Origin: an uncultured Oscillospiraceae bacterium
GTDB taxonomy: Bacteria > Bacillota_A > Clostridia > Oscillospirales > Oscillospiraceae
Length of the DNA stretch: 64,000 bases
Direction: 5' to 3'
NCBI GenBank assembly: GCA_944387755.1
Contig: CALXGC010000059.1
Location: forward strand, 1-64,000
This document shows, piece after piece, positions 34,074-42,213 of this stretch (within the stretch, counting starts at the first letter, position 1; the number at the start of each line of letters is the position of its first letter). The notes below the pieces were generated by a model. The model saw only the letters and a program-made list of their open reading frames with translations. It made no database searches and was not told the origin of the DNA. A program made the position numbers and the translations under genes.

Positions 34074-35136
34074 ACAAAAAAACCGCTGCCCCGTATGCGG
34101 AAGCGGCGCCGCTCCCGCCGCCCCGGCGTGCGCCTGTCCGGTGTGCGGGTTTGCCTGGGCCTTTGCCGGGCATTTCGCGGGGAAAGCCAGCCGGGACGCC
34201 TGGGCCCAGGCCGCCCAGGCGGAGCGCGGCCCGCTGCTGCGCCGGATGCAGGAGCTGTGCCGGGAGGGAGAGCTGTTCTCCCTCCAGGGCGGTGTGCTGG
34301 CCGTCCGCCTGGCCCGGCAGGGAATTTTGTGCCTGCTGCGGGGCGGCCGTGTGGAGCCCCAGGGCCCGGAGGTGCTGCAATACAGCGCGCCGGAACACGC
34401 CGGGCAGAACGAGGTCCGCCTGCTGGCCGGAGGCGGCGTGCGCTGCTCCGGGGACAACGAGTACCGGCAGTGCGACGGGGAGAGCTTTCGGGGAATCCGC
34501 CGGGTGCTGGCCCAGGCCAAGTGCACCTACGCCGTCACAGAGGACGGTCAGGTGCTGTGCAGCGGCCAGCCCGTCTCCCCGGAGGTGCTCCGGTGGAGGC
34601 ACATCCGGGACCTGGTCTGCGGACCCTACCATGCGGCAGGGCTGACGGAGGACGGCCGGGTGCTGATTGCCGGCCCCATGCTCAACCGGGAGGTTGCCAG
34701 AACGGTGGAGCGCTGGCGGGACGTGACGGCGGTGGCCTGCGCCGGGGACGCCACTCTGGGCCTGCGCCGGGACGGCACGGCGGTGTTCGCCGGCCGGCCG
34801 GAGGACCCCCGCCGGGCGGCGGAGAGCTGGCGGGGCGTCACGGCCATCGCCATGGAGAGCGTGTACGCCGTGGGCCTCACCGGAGAGGGCCGGATTCTGC
34901 TGGCGGGAGAGAACCCAAACGACTATCTGGACATGGGCCGGAAGGAGGCCGCCGGCTGGCAAAACATCGCGGCCGTCTCGTGCAGCCGCTCCGGCATTGC
35001 CGCCCTGGAGATGGACGGGACGCTCCATCTGGCCGGGAACATCCGGGAGGGGGCCAGGCTGCTGGAGACCTGGGCCGGCCTGCGGGAGGAGGCCCACCGG
35101 GAGCTGGTACAGGCGGCCCGGCACGCCGGAAGCTAG
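34060..35136 (+). CDS. Zinc-ribbon plus RCC1-like repeat protein
   Basis: A 358-aa protein. The N-terminus carries CPVCGSG and CPVCGF knuckles (residues ~9-30), a likely zinc ribbon. From ~95 on, repeats of the type 'vr.vacg..hTvgLt.DGrVl..G' appear ('KCTYAVTEDGQVLCSGQ', 'PYHAAGLTEDGRVLIAG', 'GDATLGLRRDGTAVFAG', 'VYAVGLTGEGRILLAG'). These match RCC1-type beta-propeller blades and usually serve protein binding. Adjacent ATGs (34060, 34063) follow GAGGAGG inside the AAA gene end. No signal peptide, so it probably works with the cytosolic AAA-protease, perhaps as a sensor or substrate adaptor. Confidence 0.78.
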   Translation: MMRAEQKNRCPVCGSGAAPAAPACACPVCGFAWAFAGHFAGKASRDAWAQAAQAERGPLLRRMQELCREGELFSLQGGVLAVRLARQGILCLLRGGRVEPQGPEVLQYSAPEHAGQNEVRLLAGGGVRCSGDNEYRQCDGESFRGIRRVLAQAKCTYAVTEDGQVLCSGQPVSPEVLRWRHIRDLVCGPYHAAGLTEDGRVLIAGPMLNREVARTVERWRDVTAVACAGDATLGLRRDGTAVFAGRPEDPRRAAESWRGVTAIAMESVYAVGLTGEGRILLAGENPNDYLDMGRKEAAGWQNIAAVSCSRSGIAALEMDGTLHLAGNIREGARLLETWAGLREEAHRELVQAARHAGS

Positions 35137-35146
35137 GAGGAACGCT

Positions 35147-35932
35147 ATGAACATCATACGACAGATTGCGCCGCTGCTGCTGTGCGCGGCGCTGGCGCTG
35201 CCCGCCGGAGCCGCCGGGACCTTTCCGGACGTGCCGGAGGACCACTGGGCCAGCGAGGCGGTGGAGGCTATGGCGGAGCAGGGCCTGTTTGCCGGCACGG
35301 AGGAGGGCCGCTTCTCCCCGGACCAGGCCATGACCCGCGGAATGCTCACCCAGGTGCTCTACCGCAGCGCCGGTTCTCCAGCGGTCCCGGAGGGGGACGC
35401 CCCCTTCCAGGACTGGCCGGAGATGTCCGGACAGTACTACGCCGGGGCGGTGCGCTGGGCCAGCCAGAACCAGATTTACCCGGACTGGGTGGCCTCCGGA
35501 GAGCGGCTGAACCCCAATCAGGAGGTCAGCCGGGGGGAGTTCGCGGTGATGCTCTACCGCTACTCCATCCAGGTGGAACAGACCGCCGCCGGTTTTCTGC
35601 CCGCCGACCTGGTGGAGCAGCTTTTGACGGAGACGCACTACGCCGACATGGGGGTGGAGGCCCTGGGCCCCAACGACCCGTCGGCCTCCCCGGAGGCCGC
35701 CCGGATTTATCAGATTCGGGAGGCTATGCTGGGCTGGGCGGTCCCCAACGGGATTCTCACCGGCACCAGCTCCACCACCCTCTCCCCCAATAAGGCGGTG
35801 ACGCGGGCCCAGGCCGCCATGATGCTCTTCCGGTGCAGCCAGGTCTTCGGCAGCAGGACGGAGGACGCCCAGCCCAACGCGGCCCCCGCCAATCCGGAGG
35901 AGCCGGCGGTTCCAGAGGAGGCAGTATCATGA
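35147..35932 (+). CDS. Exported SLH-domain protein
   Basis: The 261-aa protein has a Sec signal peptide (to ~23, 'ALPAGAA-G') and three S-layer-homology-like repeats: 'FPDVPEDHWASEAVEAMAEQGLFAGTEEGRFSPDQAMTRGMLTQVLYR', 'DWPEMSGQYYAGAVRWASQNQIY' with 'EVSRGEFAVMLYRY', and a final 'YADMG' to 'NKAVTRAQAAMMLFR'. SLH domains bind pyruvylated wall polymers. It is the only clearly exported member of the operon and may be a wall-facing component. ATG 35147 follows TAGGAGG; the stop overlaps trmO as ATGA. Confidence 0.85.
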   Translation: MNIIRQIAPLLLCAALALPAGAAGTFPDVPEDHWASEAVEAMAEQGLFAGTEEGRFSPDQAMTRGMLTQVLYRSAGSPAVPEGDAPFQDWPEMSGQYYAGAVRWASQNQIYPDWVASGERLNPNQEVSRGEFAVMLYRYSIQVEQTAAGFLPADLVEQLLTETHYADMGVEALGPNDPSASPEAARIYQIREAMLGWAVPNGILTGTSSTTLSPNKAVTRAQAAMMLFRCSQVFGSRTEDAQPNAAPANPEEPAVPEEAVS

Positions 35933-36615
35933 CTGAGGAACACAGCCTGCGCGTCGTCGCCCGCATCCACAGCAGCTTTCCCACAAAATTCGGCATTCCC
36001 CGGCAGAGCGGCCTGGTGGAGGCCCTGCGGGCCATGGTGGTCTTCGAGCCGGAGTTCCGCAATCCCGACGCCCTGCGGGGGCTGGAGGGATTCAACTACA
36101 TCTGGCTCATCTGGCAGTTCTCCCAGTCGGCGCGGGAGGGCTGGTCCCCCACCGTGCGCCCGCCCCGCCTGGGAGGCAACGTCCGCATGGGCGTATTCGC
36201 CACCCGCGCCCCCTTCCGGCCCAACCCCATCGGCCTGTCCTGCGTGGGGCTGGAAAAAATAGAACGCCACCCGCAGTACGGACCTGTACTCTGGGTGACG
36301 GGGGCCGATTTGATGGACGGAAGTCCGATTTATGACATAAAACCCTATGTGCCCTACGCCGACTGCCATCCGGACGCCGCGGGGGGCTTTGCCAGCCTCC
36401 CCAAGGAGCCCACCCTCCAGGTGCATATCGCCCCGGAGCTGCTGGCAAGCGTCCCGGAGACGCTGCGGGAGGCCCTTCTGGGCGTGCTGGCCCAGGACCC
36501 GCGCCCCCCCTACCAGCACCAGGCGGACCGGATTTACGGCCTGTCCTTCGGCGGCATGGAGATTAAATTCACTGTGGCGGAGGACGTGCTCACCGTTCAA
36601 AGCGTCGAACAATGA
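35929..36615 (+). CDS. trmO: tRNA (N6-threonylcarbamoyladenosine37-N6)-methyltransferase TrmO
   Basis: The 228-aa protein methylates t6A37 of certain tRNAs. Family motifs are present: 'ARIHSSFPTKFGIPRQSG', 'LEGFNYIWLIWQFS', 'GVFATRAPFRPNPIGLS', 'GADLMDGSPIYDIKPYVPYAD' and a C-terminal 'DPRPPY' with 'YGLSFGGMEIKF'. The start is fixed by ATGA overlap with the SLH gene, so it is translated as part of the long operon although it is a housekeeping function. A 12-bp hairpin follows the stop. Confidence 0.95.
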   Translation: MTEEHSLRVVARIHSSFPTKFGIPRQSGLVEALRAMVVFEPEFRNPDALRGLEGFNYIWLIWQFSQSAREGWSPTVRPPRLGGNVRMGVFATRAPFRPNPIGLSCVGLEKIERHPQYGPVLWVTGADLMDGSPIYDIKPYVPYADCHPDAAGGFASLPKEPTLQVHIAPELLASVPETLREALLGVLAQDPRPPYQHQADRIYGLSFGGMEIKFTVAEDVLTVQSVEQ

Positions 36616-36616
36616 A

Positions 36617-36644
36617 CAGGGGCGGACCCACCGGTCCGCCCCTG
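36617..36644 (+). terminator. 3'-end hairpin of the long operon
   Basis: CAGGGGCGGACC (36617-36628) pairs perfectly with GGTCCGCCCCTG (36633-36644) just after trmO. No T-run follows, so it is a transcript-end or processing hairpin rather than a classic terminator. Confidence 0.5.
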
Positions 36645-36654
36645 AACCTTCCGC

Positions 36655-36888
36655 CATCTGCCCCCTTTTGAAAGGGGGCGCCGCCGAAGGCGGCGGGGGA
36701 TTGCGTAACGGCGGGCGCGCCGGGGTCGTCGCGCCCCACGGATAGGTCCGCCATCTGCCCCCTTTTGAAAGGGGGCGCTGCCGAAGGCGGCGGGGGATTG
36801 TGTAATGGCGGGCGCGCCGGGGTCGTCGCGCCCCACGGACACGTTCGCCGGTTGCTCTGGGCGGCGGGCGCACAATGTGCGCCCCTAC
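36655..36888. repeat. Modular palindromic repeat cluster 4
   Basis: Two tandem copies, in inverse orientation, of the CCCCCTTTTGAAAGGGGG plus GGCG/CGCC hairpin unit, each followed by a GGCGCGCCGGGGTCGTCGCGCC module, then GGGCGCACA-TGTGCGCCC. The last module ends GCCCCTAC, which supplies the TAG stop codon of the minus-strand gene at 36885. Confidence 0.85.
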
Positions 36889-37688
36889 TGTGGCTCCTCC
36901 GGGGATGCGGGAAGCTGGGAGAACAGGTACTGCATACACAAATAGGCGTCCGCCGCGGGGACGCACTCCTGTTCCAGCCGCGTCAAATCCAGCTCGCCCT
37001 GTTCCAGCTCCCGCTGGAGGCGGTCGTACTCCCGCTCCTGGCGTCTCAGGTCGTCCTGGCGCTCCTGGATGGCGTTTTTCAGCCGCCGGTCCAGCTCCTG
37101 ATTCAGAGACTGCATTTCCCGGCGGAATTTATCTTTGAATTCCCGCTCCGCGGCCTCCAGCAGATTTTGGGAGTACTGGGCCAGCTCCCTGGTCTTCTTC
37201 GTCCCCGGCCGCATCTCCAGCACCCTGCGGAAGGACGGGTCGTTCTCCGAGAGGCGCTTGCTGATATAGCCCATCAGCGTGCCACTCAGCCGCCTTCTGA
37301 TTTCGGACTGCCGGTCCCGCAGCGTCTCCACCAAATCGGGGTAGTCGCTCTGCGCCGTGTGAATAAAGCTGTCAAATTGCTCCATCACAAAGCTGATGGT
37401 CTGCGCTTCAATTTCCCTCGCCTCTCCGGCAAGGCCGGTCTCTACCTGCGACGAGGCGGAACGGCGCTCCGCCTGGTCTGTCCGCGTATCGGAGAGGTCT
37501 CCCTTAAACCGGTTGAGCACCTCTTCCACCTCCACGGCCTTTGAGACTGAGCCGTCATAAGCGGGAGCGCTTCCCAGGCCCAAAAAATCTTTGACCGCAT
37601 TGACCACCGCTCTCCCGGCGCTTTTCACCGCGCCGGCAATGGCGCTGCCGGCGTCCCGAAGAAATCCAAAGAGTCCCACGGGGTTCAC
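36885..37688 (-). CDS. Dynamin-operon partner protein, amphipathic/coiled-coil
   Basis: A 267-aa protein. The N-terminal ~40 residues ('MNPVGLFGFLRDAGSAIAGAVKSAGRAVVNAVKDFLGLG') form a likely amphipathic or membrane-inserting helix. A helical region follows (90-170), then a charged coiled coil (~175-250, 'DRRLKNAIQERQDDLRRQEREYDRLQRELEQGELDLTRLEQE'). It overlaps the GTPase gene by 4 nt (ATGA), which implies a two-component membrane system like the split paired dynamins of other bacteria. The TAG stop is contributed by a palindromic repeat. The family is not recognised. Confidence 0.7.
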   Translation of the reverse strand: MNPVGLFGFLRDAGSAIAGAVKSAGRAVVNAVKDFLGLGSAPAYDGSVSKAVEVEEVLNRFKGDLSDTRTDQAERRSASSQVETGLAGEAREIEAQTISFVMEQFDSFIHTAQSDYPDLVETLRDRQSEIRRRLSGTLMGYISKRLSENDPSFRRVLEMRPGTKKTRELAQYSQNLLEAAEREFKDKFRREMQSLNQELDRRLKNAIQERQDDLRRQEREYDRLQRELEQGELDLTRLEQECVPAADAYLCMQYLFSQLPASPEEPQ

Positions 37689-39337
37689 TCCCTTCTGTAG
37701 AGGTCCAGGGCCTGAATCTGCCCGTCAATCAGCTTATGCAGGGATTGCAGCTTCTCCTCCATCTCCCACCGGCGGCGCTCCAGGCGGTCCCGTTGGGCCC
37801 TGGCAGCGGCGGCGTTCCGGGCCAGGACGCCGGCCCCCTCTTTGGCGGCCCGCACCTTTTGATTGCGCTCGTCCAGGTCCTGCCGCATAAGGGCGAGGAG
37901 CTTCCGGCGGCAGCGGGCGTAGTCCCGGCGGATGGCGTCTACCTTCAAATCCCGGAAGCGGGAGATCAGCGCCTGGTCCAGGCGTTTTTTCAGCCGGTCC
38001 ACGCCGAAGCTCTCAAAGGCCTGCCGGCAGGCCGCCCGGTTCTCCCGGAGGCTGAACAGGTCGCAGCGCCGGACGTTCAGCGCCTTCCGCACCCCCAGCT
38101 CCAGGTTGTTAAAGTCCGCGTCGGAGAACCGCTCCGGGTCGTCCAGGGCCTCCGGCGGCAGCTCCAAAAAGCGGTTCAGGCACAGGTGCAGATAGGCGGA
38201 GACGGTGAGAATCTGGTTCTGGGCCTCAGCTCTGCTTCGGTACCGGCCGGCCCGGACCAGCTGCTCCACCCAGCCGCCGGCCCCGTCCACCAGCTGGCCG
38301 TAGTCCTCCGCCCGCTGGAGCTTGTCCTTCTGTGTGCCGACGATAAACACCTTCTGTTTTTTGGTCCCCGCGTGGTCCAGGACGGTGGTGATGGTGGCGA
38401 AGGACTCCTCGGAGAGGGCGTCCGGCTTGACGGCCACCAGAACCGCGTCGGCGCTCTCAATATAGCGCTGGGTAATCTGGGAGCGGTACTTCACCGGGTC
38501 GTGGAGGCCGGGGGTGTCCACAAAGACCACCTCCTCCGGCATGTCGAACAGGGCCCGGTCAATGCCCGCCTCCACCTCGGCGGCGAAGAGGTGGTCGTCG
38601 GAGTTGGCGGCGGTCCAGCGGAGAATGCCCGCCCGGAACTCCGGCAGGGAGCTGAACTGCTGGAAGACAGGCGCGTGGCCCACCCAGGTGCTGGCGGCCT
38701 CCTGTACCGAGGGGGAGTCCAGCTTCTCCAGCAGGGAGGCGTCCTCGCCGGAGCGCCCCGGCCCGCCGGCGCGGGCGCTGGCGTTGAGCTGCTTCCACTC
38801 CTCCGCGGAGTAGAAGCGCACCTTCACATAGTGGCCCTGGCGGGAGGAGCGGAACTTGGTCAGCGCGGCGGTGGTGGAGTTGAGGCCCGTCGCGGCCAGC
38901 TCCGCGCCGGTGAGGGCGTTGAGCAGCGTGGACTTTCCGGCCTTGAGCACCCCCACCACGGCGATTTGAAACTCGGCGTTCCGGCACTGGGCCAGCAGGC
39001 CGTCTATCTCCCGGTCCAGCGTGGTGCCCGGCTTCAGGCTTCCGGTGCTCCGGGCGATGGCGCGGGCCTTTGCGATGCTGTTCGCATACGCCCTGGCCCG
39101 CCGGTCCCAGGTGATGTCCGGATTCTGCTGCTCCAGAGGCAGACAGGCCGTCCGGGACAGGGCTCTGAGCTCCTCCCGCAGGTTCGGGGAAAATTTCCAC
39201 AGCTTTTTCTCCTGGACCGCTCCGCATCTGGGACAGACTGTCCGCTCCGCCCGCAGCGGCTTCCGGCAGTTTTCACATAAGGACGCGGACCCGTATCCCT
39301 TCCGGTCCGCTTCATTGACGCAGCCGCTCTGTGCCAT
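37685..39337 (-). CDS. Zinc-ribbon dynamin-like GTPase
   Basis: A 550-aa protein. A zinc ribbon near the N-terminus ('CENCRKPL' and 'CPRCG', ~21-39) precedes a helical region and a dynamin-type GTPase domain: G1 'GVLKAGKST' (~128-136), an N-S-T-T-A switch at 'LNSTTAALT' (G2), G3 'VFVDTPGLHD' (~270), G4 'GTQKD' (~333). The C-terminal half is alpha-helical with a terminal coiled coil. This is the general plan of bacterial dynamin-like proteins, which remodel or tether membranes. It is translationally coupled to its partner, converges on the chaperone-AAA operon and diverges from the WYL regulator gene. Confidence 0.9.
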   Translation of the reverse strand: MAQSGCVNEADRKGYGSASLCENCRKPLRAERTVCPRCGAVQEKKLWKFSPNLREELRALSRTACLPLEQQNPDITWDRRARAYANSIAKARAIARSTGSLKPGTTLDREIDGLLAQCRNAEFQIAVVGVLKAGKSTLLNALTGAELAATGLNSTTAALTKFRSSRQGHYVKVRFYSAEEWKQLNASARAGGPGRSGEDASLLEKLDSPSVQEAASTWVGHAPVFQQFSSLPEFRAGILRWTAANSDDHLFAAEVEAGIDRALFDMPEEVVFVDTPGLHDPVKYRSQITQRYIESADAVLVAVKPDALSEESFATITTVLDHAGTKKQKVFIVGTQKDKLQRAEDYGQLVDGAGGWVEQLVRAGRYRSRAEAQNQILTVSAYLHLCLNRFLELPPEALDDPERFSDADFNNLELGVRKALNVRRCDLFSLRENRAACRQAFESFGVDRLKKRLDQALISRFRDLKVDAIRRDYARCRRKLLALMRQDLDERNQKVRAAKEGAGVLARNAAAARAQRDRLERRRWEMEEKLQSLHKLIDGQIQALDLYRRE

Positions 39338-39376
39338 TTCCGCAACACCTCACTGAATCAGCCTATATAAAAGCGG

Positions 39377-39498
39377 CGGATTTTCCCAAAATCCGACAGA
39401 CGCTTTAAGTCATTTTAGCGGGTTTCTTCGCAAAATACAAGTAAATTATCGGATAATCCGGCGAAATGACAGAGCTTGTCTCTCCGAAAGATTATACT
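39377..39498. promoter_or_regulatory. Divergent regulatory region, dynamin pair / WYL gene
   Basis: The 197-bp gap contains a perfect hairpin CGGATTTT-CCC-AAAATCCG (39377-39395), a palindrome ATTAT-CGG-ATAAT (39445-39457) and a TATACT -10-like box (39493-39498) for the WYL gene. A TATATA-like -10 (near 39363-39368) serves the minus strand. The two inverted repeats are candidate WYL operators; -35 boxes are weak on both sides. Confidence 0.45.
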
Positions 39499-39534
39499 AA
39501 GGACATTAGCCCCAATGGAAAGGAGTGCTGTCGT

Positions 39535-40551
39535 ATGGCGGGGCCATATGCAAAGGAACTGCGAATTTTGGACCTGTACGAGCGCCTGTGCGCCGGCGCC
39601 GTTCTGGATAAAGAGCAGGAGGCGGAGCGGTTCGGCGTCCACGGACGCTCCATTCAGCGGGACCTGGACGACATCCGCGCGTTTTTGGCGGAGAAGGCGG
39701 TGTCTGACCCTGGAGAGCGCCGGCAGATTGTCTACGACCGCCGGCACAGGGGGTATCGAATGCGGGGGAGTCTGCCCTCCCGCATGAGCAACGGAGAGAT
39801 TCTGGCTGTGAGCAAAATTCTGCTGGAGAGCCGCGCCTTCCCCAAGGCGGAGATGGACGCGCTGCTGGACAAGCTCACGGCGGGCTGCGTGCCCCGCGAC
39901 AACCTGCGCCTGGTTTCAGAGCTGCTGGCCAACGAGAAGCTTCACTATATGGAGCTGACCCGGCCGGACGAGCTGCCCGACAAGCTGTGGGCCCTGGGGG
40001 AGGCCATCCAGCAGCGGCGGCGCCTGCGCATCGCATACATGCGGCAGGGGGACCTGGGAACGGTGGAGCGGGTGGTGGAACCGGCGGCCATTCTTTTCTC
40101 CGAGTACTACTTTTACCTCTGCGCCTACATTGTGGAGCGGCAGGACAGCGGGGCGTGGGAGCGGCGGTACGACTATCCGGCCCTGTTCCGGGTGGACCGG
40201 GTGATGCAGTACGACCTGCTGGAGGAGCGCTTCAACCAGCCCTATGCGGACCGGTTTCAGGAGGGGGAGTTCCGCAAGCGGGTGCAGTTCATGTACGCCG
40301 GACGGCTGGAAAAAATCCGCTTCCGGTACACCGGCAGCAGCGTGCCGGCCATCCTGGACCGCCTCCCCACCGCCCGCATTCTGGAGCAGGGAGAGGGCGG
40401 CACGGTGCTGGAGGCGGAGGTGTACGGCCGGGGCGTCGTCATGTGGCTGCTCAGCCAGGGGGACCGGGTGGAGGTGCTGGCCCCCGACCATATGCGCAGC
40501 GCCATGCGGGACGCCCTTCAGGCCATGCTGGCCCTCTATGGGACGGCGTAG
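39535..40551 (+). CDS. WYL-domain transcriptional regulator
   Basis: A 338-aa protein with an N-terminal helix-turn-helix ('KELRILDLYERLCAGAVLDKEQEAERFGVHGRSIQRDLDDIRAFL'), a WYL domain (~150-235: 'RRRLRIAYMRQGD' and 'EYYFYLCAYIVERQD', where the WYL tripeptide is YLC) and a C-terminal WCX-like domain ('IRFRYTG', 'GRGVVMWLLSQGDRVEVLAPD'). WYL regulators sense ligands such as single-stranded nucleic acid and often sit in defence or mobile loci. ATG 39535 with AAAGGAG is chosen over the upstream ATG 39466. It is divergent from the dynamin-like pair, which it may regulate. Confidence 0.9.
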   Translation: MAGPYAKELRILDLYERLCAGAVLDKEQEAERFGVHGRSIQRDLDDIRAFLAEKAVSDPGERRQIVYDRRHRGYRMRGSLPSRMSNGEILAVSKILLESRAFPKAEMDALLDKLTAGCVPRDNLRLVSELLANEKLHYMELTRPDELPDKLWALGEAIQQRRRLRIAYMRQGDLGTVERVVEPAAILFSEYYFYLCAYIVERQDSGAWERRYDYPALFRVDRVMQYDLLEERFNQPYADRFQEGEFRKRVQFMYAGRLEKIRFRYTGSSVPAILDRLPTARILEQGEGGTVLEAEVYGRGVVMWLLSQGDRVEVLAPDHMRSAMRDALQAMLALYGTA

Positions 40552-40588
40552 CCGGACGCTCCGTCCGGCGCAAAACCCGCGTGCATCC

Positions 40589-40640
40589 AAAAACTCCCCC
40601 GCGGGCCTGTGGACAGGCCTGCGGAGGAGTTTCGTTTTTT
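40589..40640. terminator. Bidirectional terminator
   Basis: A long stem (AAACTCCcCCGC-g-GGCCTG with CAGGCC-t-GCGGaGGAGTTT) between convergent WYL and asnS genes, with A- and T-runs at its ends. Confidence 0.75.
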
Positions 40641-40653
40641 GGATTTGCCGGAC

Positions 40654-42048
40654 TCAGAAGTCCGCGCTGCCCAGGGTGCGGGGGTGGAGCTCCACATCCC
40701 GGATGTTGGAGATGCCGGTGAGGTACATGACCATCCGCTCGAAGCCCAGGCCGAAGCCGGCGTGGCGGCAGGAGCCGTACTTGCGCAGGTCGCAGTACCA
40801 CCAGTAGTCCTCCGGGTTCATGCCCAGCTCTTTGATGCGCCCCTCCAGCACGTCCAGGCGCTCCTCACGCTGGGAGCCGCCGATGATCTCTCCGATGCCG
40901 GGGACCAGGCAGTCGGCGGCGGCCACGGTCTTGCCGTCGTCGTTCTGGCGCATATAGAAGGCCTTGATCTCCTTGGGGTAGTCGGTGACGAACACCGGGC
41001 GCTTGTACACCTCCTCGGTGAGATAGCGCTCGTGCTCGGTCTGCAGGTCGCAGCCCCAGTAGACCTTGAAGTCAAACTTGTCGTTGTGCTGCTCCAGCAG
41101 CTTCACCGCGTCGGTGTAGCTGACGCGGGCAAAGTCGGAGGAGGCCACATGCTCCAGGCGCTCCTTCAGGCCCTTGTCCACAAAGGAGTTGAAGAAGGTC
41201 ATCTCGTCGGGGCACTTCTCCATGACGGTGTTGATAATATATTTAATCATGGCCTCGGCGGTGTCCATATAGTCGTTCAGGTCGGCGAAGGCCATCTCCG
41301 GTTCCACCATCCAGAACTCCGCGGCGTGGCGCTGGGTGTTGGACTTCTCCGCCCGGAAGGTAGGGCCGAAGGTGTACACATCTCCAAAGGCCATGGCGAA
41401 GTTCTCCGCGTTGAGCTGGCCGGAGACCGTGAGGCTGGCCCGCTTGCCGAAGAAGTCCTGGGAGTAGTCCACAGAGCCGTCCGGCTTCTTGGGCACATTC
41501 TCCATGTCCAGGGTCGTCACCTGGAACATCTCGCCGGCCCCCTCGCAGTCGCTGGCGGTGATGATGGGGGTGTTCACATACACAAAGCCCCGCTCCTGGA
41601 AGAAGCAGTGGATGGCGTGGGCGGCCACAGAGCGCACACGGAAGGCGGCGGAGAACAGGTTCGTCCGGGGCCGCAGGTGCTGGATGGTCCGCAGAAACTC
41701 CACGCTGTGGCGCTTCTTCTGAAGGGGATAGTCGGGGGTGGAGGCGCCCTCCACGGCGATGGACGCGGCCTTCACCTCCAGAGGCTGCTTGGCCTGGGGG
41801 GTGAGAACCACCTCTCCCGTGACGATGAGAGACGCGCCCACGTTCTGTCCGGCAATTTCCTTATAGTTGTTCAGAAGATTGGCGTCCATGACGACCTGCA
41901 GGTTTTTGAAGCAGGAGCCGTCATTGAGCTCGATGAATCCAAAGGTTTTCATGTCCCGGATGGTGCGGGCCCAGCCGCAGACTGTCACGGTCCGGCCGCC
42001 CAGCGCCTCCTGGTCCGCGAAGATTGCGGCGATGGTGGTGCGCTCCAT
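40654..42048 (-). CDS. asnS: Asparaginyl-tRNA synthetase
   Basis: The 464-aa class IIb synthetase charges tRNA-Asn. An OB-fold anticodon-binding domain (~17-105: '[25 protein letters not shown]') is followed by the catalytic core. Motif 2 is '[29 protein letters not shown]', which distinguishes AsnRS from AspRS; motif 3 is '[15 protein letters not shown]'. The usual insertion and length are present. ATG 42048 is preferred; the longer frame lacks a ribosome site. No T-box was found in the 60-nt leader. Confidence 0.97.
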   Translation of the reverse strand: MERTTIAAIFADQEALGGRTVTVCGWARTIRDMKTFGFIELNDGSCFKNLQVVMDANLLNNYKEIAGQNVGASLIVTGEVVLTPQAKQPLEVKAASIAVEGASTPDYPLQKKRHSVEFLRTIQHLRPRTNLFSAAFRVRSVAAHAIHCFFQERGFVYVNTPIITASDCEGAGEMFQVTTLDMENVPKKPDGSVDYSQDFFGKRASLTVSGQLNAENFAMAFGDVYTFGPTFRAEKSNTQRHAAEFWMVEPEMAFADLNDYMDTAEAMIKYIINTVMEKCPDEMTFFNSFVDKGLKERLEHVASSDFARVSYTDAVKLLEQHNDKFDFKVYWGCDLQTEHERYLTEEVYKRPVFVTDYPKEIKAFYMRQNDDGKTVAAADCLVPGIGEIIGGSQREERLDVLEGRIKELGMNPEDYWWYCDLRKYGSCRHAGFGLGFERMVMYLTGISNIRDVELHPRTLGSADF

Positions 42049-42115
42049 AGCTGTCTCTCTCTCCAATCGTAAAAATATCACAAAATCACGTCTGTCACAA
42101 ACCACAGACAGATTT

Positions 42116-42144
42116 ATTATAATTCCCTTTCATGGATTTTACAA
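42116..42144 (-). promoter_or_regulatory. asnS promoter
   Basis: On the minus strand TTGTAA (42139-42144), a 17-bp spacer and consensus TATAAT (42116-42121). The leader of about 60 nt contains a GTCTGT/ACAGAC hairpin only. Confidence 0.75.
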
Positions 42145-42213
42145 GTGCTTTTCCAGCGGAAATTCCGCCGCCGGGCAGCCTCTGCCGCAACAACGGATGC
42201 CGCCCCTTGGGCG

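Noticed and set aside
28950..34526. 1858-residue open frame on the minus strand opposite the AAA-protease gene
   Set aside because: It is an antisense shadow caused by high GC third positions. It has no ribosome site or domain, and the plus-strand frame has clear AAA and protease motifs.
36655..36888. IS or MITE insertion
   Set aside because: No transposase, no long terminal inverted repeats bounding the cluster and no clear target duplication; better described as REP-like modular repeats.
39466..39534. Upstream ATG for the WYL regulator
   Set aside because: No ribosome site; the 23-residue extension overlaps the promoter region, while ATG 39535 has AAAGGAG.
42049..42115. T-box riboswitch before asnS
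   Set aside because: The leader is only about 60 nt and lacks specifier loop, T-box sequence and terminator.
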